A program made the translations under genes and the position numbers. Positions 14,963 to 21,866 of a DNA stretch of 24,037 bases are shown here, in pieces (position 1 is the first letter of the stretch; every line of letters begins with the position of its first letter). This DNA is from Chloroflexi bacterium UBA5189 (lineage in GTDB: Bacteria > Chloroflexota > Limnocylindria > Limnocylindrales > CSP1-4). The notes beneath the pieces were generated by a model that had not been told where the DNA came from, did not search any database, and saw only the letters and a list, made by a program, of their open reading frames with translations. Location of the stretch: the NCBI GenBank assembly GCA_002413045.1, contig DHWF01000021.1:52280-76316 (forward strand), given 5' to 3'.

Positions 14963-15034
14963 CGACCCAGGCTCTCGCCATGCGGACCGTGCGACCGGCC
15001 GGCGGACGCCGGTCGGGTTCGGTGAGGCGATGGT

Positions 15035-15087
15035 CGGTACAGGGTGGTCCGGAGACGATGACCCGTCGGTACCACCCGGCCCGGTAC
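15035..15087. promoter_or_regulatory. Three CGGTAC repeats upstream of the WYL regulator (possible operators)
   Basis: CGGTAC occurs at 15035-15040, 15067-15072 and 15082-15087, in the 162-base gap between the divergent small gene and the regulator. The first two are flanked by inverted GGGTGGT (15042-15048) and ACCACCC (15071-15077). They could be autoregulatory sites of the WYL protein. Confidence 0.35.
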
Positions 15088-15112
15088 TTGCGACGGCCCG
15101 TCGCGGCGCTCC

Positions 15113-15118
15113 TATCCT
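15113..15118 (+). promoter_or_regulatory. -10 box of the WYL regulator (TATCCT), leaderless spacing
   Basis: TATCCT is followed by 6 bases and GTG 15125. This decides the start: no Shine-Dalgarno is present. Confidence 0.55.
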
Positions 15119-15124
15119 CGCCCG

Positions 15125-16132
15125 GTGGACGACTTCGAGGAAGCCGAGCGCGAACCGGGCAAGCGCGACCGCACCGCGCGGCTGATGCGCGTCGCCGGGC
15201 TCCTCGCCGGCAACCCGGACGGGATGCGCCCGAAGGACATCGCCGAGCGACTCGGGATGTCGGTGCGGAACGTGTACCGGGACCTGCGCGCCCTGGAGAC
15301 CGAGGTCAAGCTCCCGACGTGGGCCGAGGGCGGTCGCTGGGGAATCCTCGGGGATGCGTTCCTGCCGCCGCTCAAGCTGACCCTGGGGGAGGCAATGGCG
15401 GTCTTCCTCGGCTCCCGCCTGATGGTTCGCTACGCGGACAAGTACGACCCGGACCTCGCCGCCGCGTTCGAGAAGCTCGCTGCGGCGCTGCCGGAGGCGC
15501 TCCGCGAGCACGTGGCGCGCAGCCTCGACGTCCTCCAGGACGCGCCCCGCGATCCCGAGTTCAACGAGCACGTCCGCCAGCTCACCCGCGCCTGGGCGGA
15601 TCGCCGCGTCGTCGAGATCGTGTACGAAGGCGCCGCGTACGAGGGCAAGCCGGGTGAACGCAGCCGAAGGACCGTCCGGCCGTTCCTGATCGAGCCGTCG
15701 CTCCAGACCCACGCGCTGTACCTGATCGGCTGGGACGAGGATCGATCCGCGATGCGGACGTTCAAGATCGAGCGGATCCGGGAGGTTCGAATCACGCTGC
15801 GCACCTTCGAGCCGCCGGAGGGCGCGACCCTCGAGCGCGACCTCCGGCGCGGCTGGGACATCATCGCGGACCAGCCCGCGACCGAGGTCGTCGTGCGCTT
15901 CTCGCCCGCCGTCGCCGACCGGGTCATGGAGACGACCTGGCACCCGCTCCAGCAGACCGAGCGGACGCCGGACGGCGGGATGATCTGGCGCTCGACCGTG
16001 AGTGGCGTCATCGAGATCAGGCTGTGGATCCTGTCGTGGGGCGACGACGCGGAGGTCCTCGAGCCGCCGGAGCTGCGCCAGCAGGTCCGCGACATTCTCG
16101 ACCGGGCGCGCGCCCAGTACGGACCGAGCTGA
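15125..16132 (+). CDS. WYL-domain transcriptional regulator
   Basis: 335 residues from GTG 15125. An N-terminal HTH_11-type winged helix lies at about 20-65 (MRPKDIAERLGMSVRNVYRDL, with recognition helix SVRNVYRDL). A linker region carries LTLGEAMAVFLG, usual in these proteins. The WYL domain spans about 155-250 with HALYLIGWDEDR in place of the literal Trp-Tyr-Leu, followed by MRTFKIERI. A WCX-type C-terminal extension follows to the end. Family members bind DNA and sense nucleotides or other ligands through the WYL pocket; many control DNA damage, defence or metabolic genes. It has divergent spacing with the small gene at 14962. Target genes are unknown. Confidence 0.92.
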   Translation: MDDFEEAEREPGKRDRTARLMRVAGLLAGNPDGMRPKDIAERLGMSVRNVYRDLRALETEVKLPTWAEGGRWGILGDAFLPPLKLTLGEAMAVFLGSRLMVRYADKYDPDLAAAFEKLAAALPEALREHVARSLDVLQDAPRDPEFNEHVRQLTRAWADRRVVEIVYEGAAYEGKPGERSRRTVRPFLIEPSLQTHALYLIGWDEDRSAMRTFKIERIREVRITLRTFEPPEGATLERDLRRGWDIIADQPATEVVVRFSPAVADRVMETTWHPLQQTERTPDGGMIWRSTVSGVIEIRLWILSWGDDAEVLEPPELRQQVRDILDRARAQYGPS

Positions 16133-16150
16133 TTCGCGGCCGGGATCGGC

Positions 16151-16245
16151 CTTTCGACCCACGATCTCGCCAGACAGGGCAAACTTGGCGCATCGCGATG
16201 CCCGGCCGCACCGCAAATTCACGCGGTAGGCCCACTTTCGACCAT
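16151..16245 (+). other. Structured leader of the CAP-domain gene with repeated CTTTCGACC
   Basis: The 158-base gap before ATG 16291 holds CTTTCGACCCA (16151-16161) and ACTTTCGACCAT (16234-16245) bracketing two hairpins. One is the palindrome GCATCGCGATGC (16190-16201). The other is GGCC (16204-16207) and ACCGC (16210-16214) paired with GCGGT (16223-16227) and GGCC (16229-16232) around AAATTCAC. AGGGCAAAC (16176-16184) stands just before them. AGGGCAAAC and a later CGCAAA recall c-di-GMP-I riboswitches, but the expected third strand is missing. Confidence 0.4.
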
Positions 16246-16290
16246 GCGTTCGCTTCACGGATGGCGGGGGCAGGATAAGGATCTGACCAC

Positions 16291-17103
16291 ATGGGTGGAA
16301 CGACCTCGCGCGCACGACTCGGCCGGCTGGCGATCATCGCCTGCCTCGTTGCCGTTGGCGCCATCGGCTTCGGGCCGGCGGCACACCCTGCGACCGTTCA
16401 GGCCAGCACGGCTACGACAATGCAGTCCGAGCTGCTCGGCTGGATCAACAGTGCCCGATCCAGTCGCGGACTCGCGCCGCTCCGGCTCCTGTCCTCGCTC
16501 TCGTCGTATGCGGCAAGCCGCGCCGCCACCATGGCCTCCACCGGCGTGATGGCCCACCCGAGCTGTCTCGGCTGCCAGCTCACGGCCCGCTCGATCCAGT
16601 ACTACTCGTGCGGCGAGGACATCGCCTGGACCAGCTACCCGTGGGGTGACCAGGCGGCGCAGAGCATCTTCAACGGCTGGAAGGGAAGCTCCGGCCACTG
16701 GGCGCTGCTCATGAGCAGCACCTACAACTACATCGGGATCGGGGTTGCCTACCGGAGCAGCTCGGCAACGACGTTCGCGGCGGCGGACCTCACGGAATCC
16801 ATGGACCAGACCCGCCCCTGGATGAGCCTGGGCAAGGCGACCCGCAGCGGCTCGACGGTGTCGTGGACCTGGGGAGGCAACGACACCTGGCTCCAGACCC
16901 ACACGGCGGGCTTGAAGAACTTCGACGTCGAGTACCGCGTCGACAGCGGGTCCTGGACGCTCATCCGGAGCGGCACCACGGCGCGCTCGCTGTCGCTGAG
17001 CGGCCGCGCCGGCGGGCACTACTACGGTGTGCGGGTCCGGGATCGGGACAACAAGGGCTACGTCTCGTCGTACACGGCGGAGATGCGCATCTGGGTTCCC
17101 TGA
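16291..17103 (+). CDS. Secreted CAP/SCP-domain protein with FnIII-like C-terminus
   Basis: 270 residues from ATG 16291, with AAGGA about 10 bases upstream. An N-terminal signal (helix about 11-29, then AAHPATVQA as a likely cleavage region) indicates export. The CAP domain (about 43-170) has the expected set His89 (MAHPSC), Glu109 (CGEDIAW) and His136 (SSGHWALLMSSTYNYIGIG), plus Cys92, Cys95 and Cys107, which may form a disulfide or bind metal. The last 95 residues are beta-rich with WTWGGND, FDVEYRVDSGSWT and YYGVRVRDRDNKG, typical of a fibronectin type III-like module. Bacterial CAP proteins are extracellular with poorly known functions in sterol/lipid binding or cell-wall association. The next gene's promoter begins within 10 bases of its stop. 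Confidence 0.88.
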   Translation: MGGTTSRARLGRLAIIACLVAVGAIGFGPAAHPATVQASTATTMQSELLGWINSARSSRGLAPLRLLSSLSSYAASRAATMASTGVMAHPSCLGCQLTARSIQYYSCGEDIAWTSYPWGDQAAQSIFNGWKGSSGHWALLMSSTYNYIGIGVAYRSSSATTFAAADLTESMDQTRPWMSLGKATRSGSTVSWTWGGNDTWLQTHTAGLKNFDVEYRVDSGSWTLIRSGTTARSLSLSGRAGGHYYGVRVRDRDNKGYVSSYTAEMRIWVP

Positions 17104-17105
17104 CG

Positions 17106-17124
17106 CGCCCGTATCCTTCGGGCG
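17106..17124 (+). promoter_or_regulatory. -10 box of the HD gene (TATCCT) inside a CGCCCG/CGGGCG inverted repeat
   Basis: TATCCT (17112-17117) lies 6 bases before GTG 17124 and fills the loop of a 6-bp inverted repeat CGCCCG (17106-17111)/CGGGCG (17119-17124). The whole element fits in the 20 bases after the CAP gene stop, so it may serve as promoter, operator and hairpin end of the CAP mRNA. Confidence 0.5.
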
Positions 17125-18518
17125 TGGCGCGCCATCCCTTCGCCGCCGTCAACCTCATCAGCGACCCGATCCACGGCTACCTGGAGCTGACCAAGCGCCT
17201 CGCGCGCGACGAGTCGGCCGCCGCCGGCCTGCCTGACGAGGACGCCGCCGAGGACGACCTGCTCGACACCGCTTGGCTCCAGCGCCTGCGCCGCATCAGC
17301 CAGCTCCAGAGCGCGCGCTGGGTGTTCCCGACCGCCGAGCACTCGCGCTTCACCCACGGCCTCGGCGTCATGCACGAGGCCGGCCTGTGGGCGCGGACGC
17401 TCCTGCCATCGCTCCGGACGAGCTTGCCGTCGCTGGCTCCCGGGGAGCCGCTGCCCTCCGAGGGGCTGGTCGTCGAGACACTTCGGGTGGCAGGGCTGCT
17501 CCACGACGTGGGCCACGGGCCGTTCGCCCACTTCTTCGACGACAAGGTGCTGGCCGCCTTTTCCGCCCCCGAGGACGCCCGGCGCGGGCGCAAGTCGCTC
17601 TCCCACGAGGACCTCAGCCAGCTGATCATCGAGCGCGAACTCGGCGGCGTGATCGCGGCACTCCGGCGGGCGCCGGGAGCGACCCCGGAACGGGATGCCT
17701 TCGCGACCGGCGAGTCGATCGATCCGCGCTGGGTCTCGTTCCTCGTCTCGAAGCCGCCGCTCGCCGACCCAACGATGCCCGCCTGGGTCCGGCTGCTCCA
17801 GCCGCTGCTGTCCGGCGTGTTCACGGTGGACAACCTGGACTACGTGCGGCGCGACGCGTTCTTCACGGGCGTGCGGGTCGGGATCGACGTGGAGCGGCTG
17901 CGCCGGTATGCATTCATCTCGGAGCGGGGACTCACCCTGTACGAGCCGGGCATCGCGGCGCTGGAGGGCTTCCTCGGCGCGCGTCTGCTCCTCCACCAGG
18001 CGGTCTACTTCCACCGCACCGTCCGGGCGATCGACCTCGATCTCGGCGAGGTGTTCCGGCCGGCGATCGAGGCACTCTTCGGCGACGACTCGCCGGCCGC
18101 GCGCCTGTCCGACTACGTCGACCTCGACGAGTACGCGCTCCTGCACCAGGCGGCGCGCTGGGCCCGCGGCGAGGACGTCGTGCCCAACGGAACCACCACG
18201 TCAGCAGGCGACGGCAAGGTCACGCGCGCCGTCGCGGACGGCTGGCGCGGCATCCTCCTGCGCCGCCCGGGCTGGCGCGCGGAGGCGGAGATGCGCGCCT
18301 CCTACGAGACCGGGGCGGAGCCTGACGTGGAGATCGCCCGGCTCGGGGCGGCCGCGGCAGGGCACGTGGCGATCGACCTCGCGGTGGTTGACGCCCGGCC
18401 GATCGGCGATGGACGCCTCGCCGTGGAAGGCCGCGACGGGAGCGCGATCCCGATCGAGCAGGCCCTCGAGCGCGTGCCCGCATTCGCGCTCATCGGGCGG
18501 CGCTACCGCCGGATCTAG
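17124..18518 (+). CDS. SAMHD1-like HD-domain phosphohydrolase (probable dNTP triphosphohydrolase)
   Basis: 464 residues from GTG 17124. The start DPIHGYLEL (14-22) is the conserved N-terminal box of YdhJ/SAMHD1-type HD proteins. Metal ligands are His78 (RFTH), His127-Asp128 (LLHDVGHGPFAH) and Asp236 in VDNLDYVRRDAFFTG, matching the H..HD..D set and the SAMHD1 segment around D311. QLQSARWVFPTAEHSRFTH and GLGVMHEA are also family-typical. The enzyme would hydrolyse dNTPs to deoxynucleosides and triphosphate in the cytoplasm; other phosphoesters remain possible. An insertion with ten acidic residues (29-48) separates the first box from the helix carrying WLQRLRRISQ. It is convergent with the lipoprotein gene, 9 bases between stops. 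Confidence 0.93.
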   Translation: MARHPFAAVNLISDPIHGYLELTKRLARDESAAAGLPDEDAAEDDLLDTAWLQRLRRISQLQSARWVFPTAEHSRFTHGLGVMHEAGLWARTLLPSLRTSLPSLAPGEPLPSEGLVVETLRVAGLLHDVGHGPFAHFFDDKVLAAFSAPEDARRGRKSLSHEDLSQLIIERELGGVIAALRRAPGATPERDAFATGESIDPRWVSFLVSKPPLADPTMPAWVRLLQPLLSGVFTVDNLDYVRRDAFFTGVRVGIDVERLRRYAFISERGLTLYEPGIAALEGFLGARLLLHQAVYFHRTVRAIDLDLGEVFRPAIEALFGDDSPAARLSDYVDLDEYALLHQAARWARGEDVVPNGTTTSAGDGKVTRAVADGWRGILLRRPGWRAEAEMRASYETGAEPDVEIARLGAAAAGHVAIDLAVVDARPIGDGRLAVEGRDGSAIPIEQALERVPAFALIGRRYRRI

Positions 18519-18527
18519 GCGCCGGGC

Positions 18528-20162
18528 TCAGCCGCAGCAGGGATCGTAGTCGAGCTTCGAGGCCTTCCAGATTCGGTCGAGCACGTAGTGCCCGTCGGCA
18601 GCTGGGTCGAGGAGCGCTGCACGGGCGGCGAGGACCATCACGTACGGGTGCAATCGAACGTTCACGAGCATCGTCCCGATGTACGTGTCCTCGACGATGA
18701 CGCCCTCCTGCGTGTTCTGCCAGAAATCCTGCCCGTACTGGAAGTTCCCCGGACCAGCGTCGATCATGCTCACGCCGTTGCCGTTTGGACGCAGATACAT
18801 GCCGCCGGACAGGTGGAGGCCGCCGGCGAGGATCTGGTTGCAGCCGGCGGCATCCATCCAGCCGACGGCCTTGATCTGGCTCGCCGACAGGGTCGGACGG
18901 TACTCGTCCGGGCCCCACCACTGCGGGTCGCAGACGATGAGGTTCGCGTTGGCCGCTTTCGCCTTGTTCACCGCAGCGACCACGTTCGCCTGATTGAGCC
19001 AGGCAACGCCGGGGGTCGTGGCGCCGGCGTGCGTCGGGCCCGGGACGTTGTTCCACGAGACGAAGGCGACCTTCAGTCCGGCGACCTCGACGTACGCAGG
19101 CGCCAGCGCCCCGGCGAGGTTCAGCCCGAGGCCGGTGTGGGGGAAGCCGTGCTTGTCGAGCAGCTGGAGCGTGGACTTGATGCCGCGCACGCCCCGGTCG
19201 CTCTGGTGATCCGCGGGCAGGTAGACCGCATCGATGCCGAGGAAGCTCGCCCACCGGTCCAGCACGTCCTCGGGGACGGACAGGCCCAGCGCCTGGTTGG
19301 CGGGATGCCACGTGCTGGTTGGCAGCACTGGACACTTGAGGTTGCCGAGGGTCACATCAGCGCTGCTGATCAGCTTCGCGGTCGCGCCGTCATTGCCGGT
19401 CTCGACGGGCCGGACGATCGGGTGCCGGTCGATGCCAGGGGGCGGGTTCGGGTTCGGGATCGGTGGTCCGTTGTACCTGGCGGTCCCCCCGTCGAAGACC
19501 CAGTCCCAGCCCTTGTGGAGCGTGACCGCCTGCCTGGCCGCGCCGCGGTCTGCGCACAGGCTGCCCGTCTCGGTCAGGGTCCAGACCTTGCTGGCGTCGT
19601 AGGCCGTCTCGGTCGCGCTGAGCGTCGTGCCGGCGCTCGCGACGCCCATCAGCGGGTACGGCAAGGCGCGCGCCGCCGGGGAGCCGAAGAGGTCCGGCCC
19701 GTCCATCCCGAATGGCCCGGATCCTGCGATCGGGAGCACCTTGGTCGCGACCTGGACGAGCCCCGCCGGCAGCAACGCGACGAGGCTCTGATTCTTGATG
19801 ACGGCGGACGCAATCCCGTCTGCAGCCGTGCACGGAGCCGTGGCATCGAGGGCCGGCTGGGTCACCTGGACCTCGCATGGCACGACGAGCTTGCCGGTCT
19901 TCGCGAGCGTGGCGAGCTCGTCGAGGGAGATGACCGCCTTGTGGTTGGTGAGGCCCGTGACCACGGCGAGCGGGAAGGGGCCGGCGGCTGCCGCGGCGGT
20001 CGGACTCGGTAGGACCGTGACGCCGGGCGTCGCGGGGGGCGATGTCGTCGATGCGGGGGCCGTAGTCGGCGACGGCGTCGGCTTCGGGTTGTCGCAGCCG
20101 GCGACGATCGCCACGACGACGAGGAACGCGGCAATCGTCCGGACCACTCGCGGCGCGCTCAT
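18528..20162 (-). CDS. Lipoprotein with a degenerate CapA-like domain
   Basis: 544 residues. A signal helix ends in the lipobox IVAGC with Cys23, followed by a Pro/Thr/Ser-rich tether to about 60. The region 65-260 is unassigned and has several Cys. From about 270 the order of elements resembles CapA/PgsA metallophosphatase-like proteins: GNLKCPV, then SFLGIDAVYLPADHQSDRG...TLQLLDKHGFPHTGLG, then VEVAGLKVAFVSWNN, then LIVCDPQWWGPDEY (about 408-421), then AGCNQILAGGLHLSGGM. The family's ANNH, HWG and GHHPH metal-site boxes read PADH, QWWG and AGGLHLSGG, so catalytic activity is doubtful. The C-terminus ends with CCG. It is divergent from the VanY gene. The assignment is from segment order and is moderately secure. 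Confidence 0.7.
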   Translation of the reverse strand: MSAPRVVRTIAAFLVVVAIVAGCDNPKPTPSPTTAPASTTSPPATPGVTVLPSPTAAAAAGPFPLAVVTGLTNHKAVISLDELATLAKTGKLVVPCEVQVTQPALDATAPCTAADGIASAVIKNQSLVALLPAGLVQVATKVLPIAGSGPFGMDGPDLFGSPAARALPYPLMGVASAGTTLSATETAYDASKVWTLTETGSLCADRGAARQAVTLHKGWDWVFDGGTARYNGPPIPNPNPPPGIDRHPIVRPVETGNDGATAKLISSADVTLGNLKCPVLPTSTWHPANQALGLSVPEDVLDRWASFLGIDAVYLPADHQSDRGVRGIKSTLQLLDKHGFPHTGLGLNLAGALAPAYVEVAGLKVAFVSWNNVPGPTHAGATTPGVAWLNQANVVAAVNKAKAANANLIVCDPQWWGPDEYRPTLSASQIKAVGWMDAAGCNQILAGGLHLSGGMYLRPNGNGVSMIDAGPGNFQYGQDFWQNTQEGVIVEDTYIGTMLVNVRLHPYVMVLAARAALLDPAADGHYVLDRIWKASKLDYDPCCG

Positions 20163-20194
20163 GCCGGGCGTCGTTGCATCGGGGGCCGCGTCAC
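20159..20194 (-). CDS. Possible 11-residue leaderless leader ORF overlapping the lipoprotein start
   Basis: GTG at 20194 opens VTRPPMQRRPA and its TGA overlaps the lipoprotein ATG as ATGA. It begins 6 bases after a TACCAT box, the spacing used by leaderless genes elsewhere in the window, while the lipoprotein ATG itself has no Shine-Dalgarno. Coupling is plausible but an open upstream frame is common at this GC content. Confidence 0.3.
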   Translation of the reverse strand: MTRPPMQRRPA

Positions 20195-20200
20195 CGCGTG

Positions 20201-20206
20201 ATGGTA
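20201..20206 (-). promoter_or_regulatory. -10 box (TACCAT) upstream of the CapA-like lipoprotein gene
   Basis: TACCAT on the minus strand lies 6 bases before the small GTG ORF at 20194 and about 38 bases before the lipoprotein ATG. It shares a 97-base divergent intergenic region with the VanY promoter. Confidence 0.4.
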
Positions 20207-20246
20207 CGGCGACGATCGGACGGCGGCACTCGGCGGCGTCGTGTCC

Positions 20247-20252
20247 TAGGCT
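20247..20252 (+). promoter_or_regulatory. -10 box of the VanY-like gene (TAGGCT), leaderless spacing
   Basis: TAGGCT is followed by 7 bases and ATG 20260. The longer frame upstream of this ATG is shadow of the divergent lipoprotein gene. Confidence 0.45.
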
Positions 20253-20259
20253 CCGCGCG

Positions 20260-21264
20260 ATGCAACATCCTGGCTGGCGACGGCTCCGTGCGGGCGCCGC
20301 CGCACTCGTGCTGGCGGGCGGCATGCTCATCGGGCCGCTGGCAGGTGCCGCGCCGGTGCTCGGCATCGGCCCGCTGCCCGCCTGCCAGATCCTCGACGTG
20401 CCGGCGAACCCCGGCCCAAACGACGACTGGGCGACGACACTCCTCGACTGGTCCTTCACCGTCGGTCCGGACTACAAGCCCCCGGATCTCGTCTCAGTGC
20501 ACAAGGGTGACCTCGGCGGGGGTGGGCTCGTCCGCCAGGTCGCGATCGGCGGGCTGAAGGCGCTGACTGCTGCTGCGAGGGCCAACGGCACGCCCCTCGA
20601 GGCCTACGCCGCGTATCGGAGCTATGCGACCCAGACGAAGTTGTTCAACGACGGCGTCAAGTCGTACGGCTACGACGCGGCCATCACCTACTGGGGACGA
20701 CCCGGCCATTCCGAGCACGAGCTCGGGCTCGCGATCGACTTCATCGCCGTCGGCGACACACGAATCAGCAGCGAATTCGAGTCGACGCGAGCGGGCGGGT
20801 GGATGGCGAAGAACGCCTGGAAGTACGGCTGGCTGATGAGCTACCCGAAGGGCAAGCAGAGCGTCGTGTGCCTCCACTACGAGCCGTGGCACTACCGGTA
20901 TTACGGTGTGGACCTCGCGAAGAAGATCCACGACTCAGGGCTGACGCCTCGCGAGTACCTGTGGGCGCACTTCACCCAGTTCAACACGGACCTGTCGCCG
21001 CTCGCGACCGCGAGCCCGTCCGCGGCGCCCGCACCGACGGCAAGCGTGACGCCCGCCCAGACCACACTGATCGAGACCTCGATGGGCGCCGGCGCGACGC
21101 TACCCGCCCAGCCGCAGCCGACACGGGCCGCCACCACCAACACCGCAGCGGGCGGGCCCGCCCCGGCGGACGTCTTTACGATCGTCCTGATCGCGCTCGC
21201 GGCGATCGGCTCGATCGCCTCCGTGCGATACCTGCAGCGCCGACAGCGGCTGCGCAGGCGCTGA
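20260..21264 (+). CDS. VanY-like D-Ala-D-Ala carboxypeptidase (M15B) with C-terminal membrane anchor
   Basis: 334 residues from ATG 20260, starting with a basic n-region and a signal helix (about 11-32). The M15B domain (about 70-230) shows EAYAAYRSYATQ (114-125), the zinc motif SEHELGLAID with His153 and Asp160, and EPWHYRY with catalytic Glu208 and zinc ligand His211. An Ala/Pro/Thr-rich linker (about 250-300) leads to a second helix (about 306-322) and a basic tail RRQRLRRR. Such enzymes trim D-Ala from peptidoglycan stem peptides at the outer membrane face. The C-terminal anchor means it stays cell-bound even if the signal is cleaved. It is convergent with the gene at 21278. Confidence 0.92.
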   Translation: MQHPGWRRLRAGAAALVLAGGMLIGPLAGAAPVLGIGPLPACQILDVPANPGPNDDWATTLLDWSFTVGPDYKPPDLVSVHKGDLGGGGLVRQVAIGGLKALTAAARANGTPLEAYAAYRSYATQTKLFNDGVKSYGYDAAITYWGRPGHSEHELGLAIDFIAVGDTRISSEFESTRAGGWMAKNAWKYGWLMSYPKGKQSVVCLHYEPWHYRYYGVDLAKKIHDSGLTPREYLWAHFTQFNTDLSPLATASPSAAPAPTASVTPAQTTLIETSMGAGATLPAQPQPTRAATTNTAAGGPAPADVFTIVLIALAAIGSIASVRYLQRRQRLRRR

Positions 21265-21277
21265 TCCGGTCGGAGCG

Positions 21278-21688
21278 CTAGCCCCTCGCGCGCATCCGGT
21301 TGTTCTTGGCGTCGTGGGTCAGCTCGGCGCGACCCAGGGCCTCCATCAGCGGCGGCATGTACATCCCGAACCGGCCGCGATACCCCTTGCGCGTGCCGTA
21401 CCAGCCACCCACCGGGTTGGACGGATCGCGGCCCCACGCCTCGACCGTGCCCGGCTTGGCGTCCTTCTGCTCGTCGGCCGCACCGAGGTCCATCCAGTCG
21501 CCGTGGGCCTTGAGCATGGCGTGCAGGTCGTCGATCGCCCGTACGTCGTACTTGAGCTGGGTCGAGCCGACCTGGCACACGATGACCGGCGGGCTCGCGG
21601 CGTCGTCGCGATACATCGTGTACTCGGACGTGCCGGGCGGGGTCTGCAGCACCCACGGATCGGCCTTCGTCCCGCTGCCCGTTGCCAT
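21278..21688 (-). CDS. 136-residue conserved-looking protein of unknown function
   Basis: A full ORF from ATG 21688, with GGGAGGA about 10 bases upstream. The sequence is compact and hydrophilic, with no signal or membrane helix. It opens GSGTKADPWVLQTPPGTSEYTMYRD, has a middle IDDLHAMLKAHGDWMDLG helix, and ends VGGWYGTRKGYRGRFGMYMPPLMEALG then DAKNNRMRA. I recall similar small proteins in many soil bacteria, annotated only as a DUF (possibly DUF6855), so it is probably a real conserved family. The density of Trp, Tyr and Met in short motifs suggests a ligand-binding or protein-binding role, but nothing specific can be said. Its neighbours on both sides are on the plus strand, so it is probably monocistronic. 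Confidence 0.75.
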   Translation of the reverse strand: MATGSGTKADPWVLQTPPGTSEYTMYRDDAASPPVIVCQVGSTQLKYDVRAIDDLHAMLKAHGDWMDLGAADEQKDAKPGTVEAWGRDPSNPVGGWYGTRKGYRGRFGMYMPPLMEALGRAELTHDAKNNRMRARG

Positions 21689-21798
21689 CGCTGATGTCCT
21701 CCCGGAGGTGCCGGCCGGCGTATTCCGCGCCGCGGCGCGAGCGCCAGCCTAGCCGTCGCCAGCCAGTGCCGTCCTGTCGATCCGGCGAGCGGTCCGTG

Positions 21799-21804
21799 TA
21801 CCAT
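21799..21804 (+). promoter_or_regulatory. Possible -10 box (TACCAT) of the telA-ppk2 pair
   Basis: TACCAT in the 178-base gap between the divergent DUF gene and telA would give a leader of about 55 bases. An AGCAGG sequence stands about 8 bases before GTG 21867 as a weak ribosome binding site. Nothing else stands out in this gap. Confidence 0.3.
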
Positions 21805-21866
21805 CGAGCGGCTGCGAGGCGGTGCGAACGCAGCCTCCAGCACCACGGTAAGCAGCAGGTGTCCGC

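Noticed and set aside
16176..16232. c-di-GMP-I (GEMM) riboswitch before the CAP gene
   Set aside because: AGGGCAAAC and CGCAAA are suggestive, but the tetraloop/receptor and the GCC...GGC pairing of the aptamer do not line up, so it is reported only as a structured leader.
14633..16315. 560-codon minus-strand frame running through the WYL gene
   Set aside because: Only the last 109 codons have protein-like composition; the remainder is shadow of the plus-strand WYL regulator.
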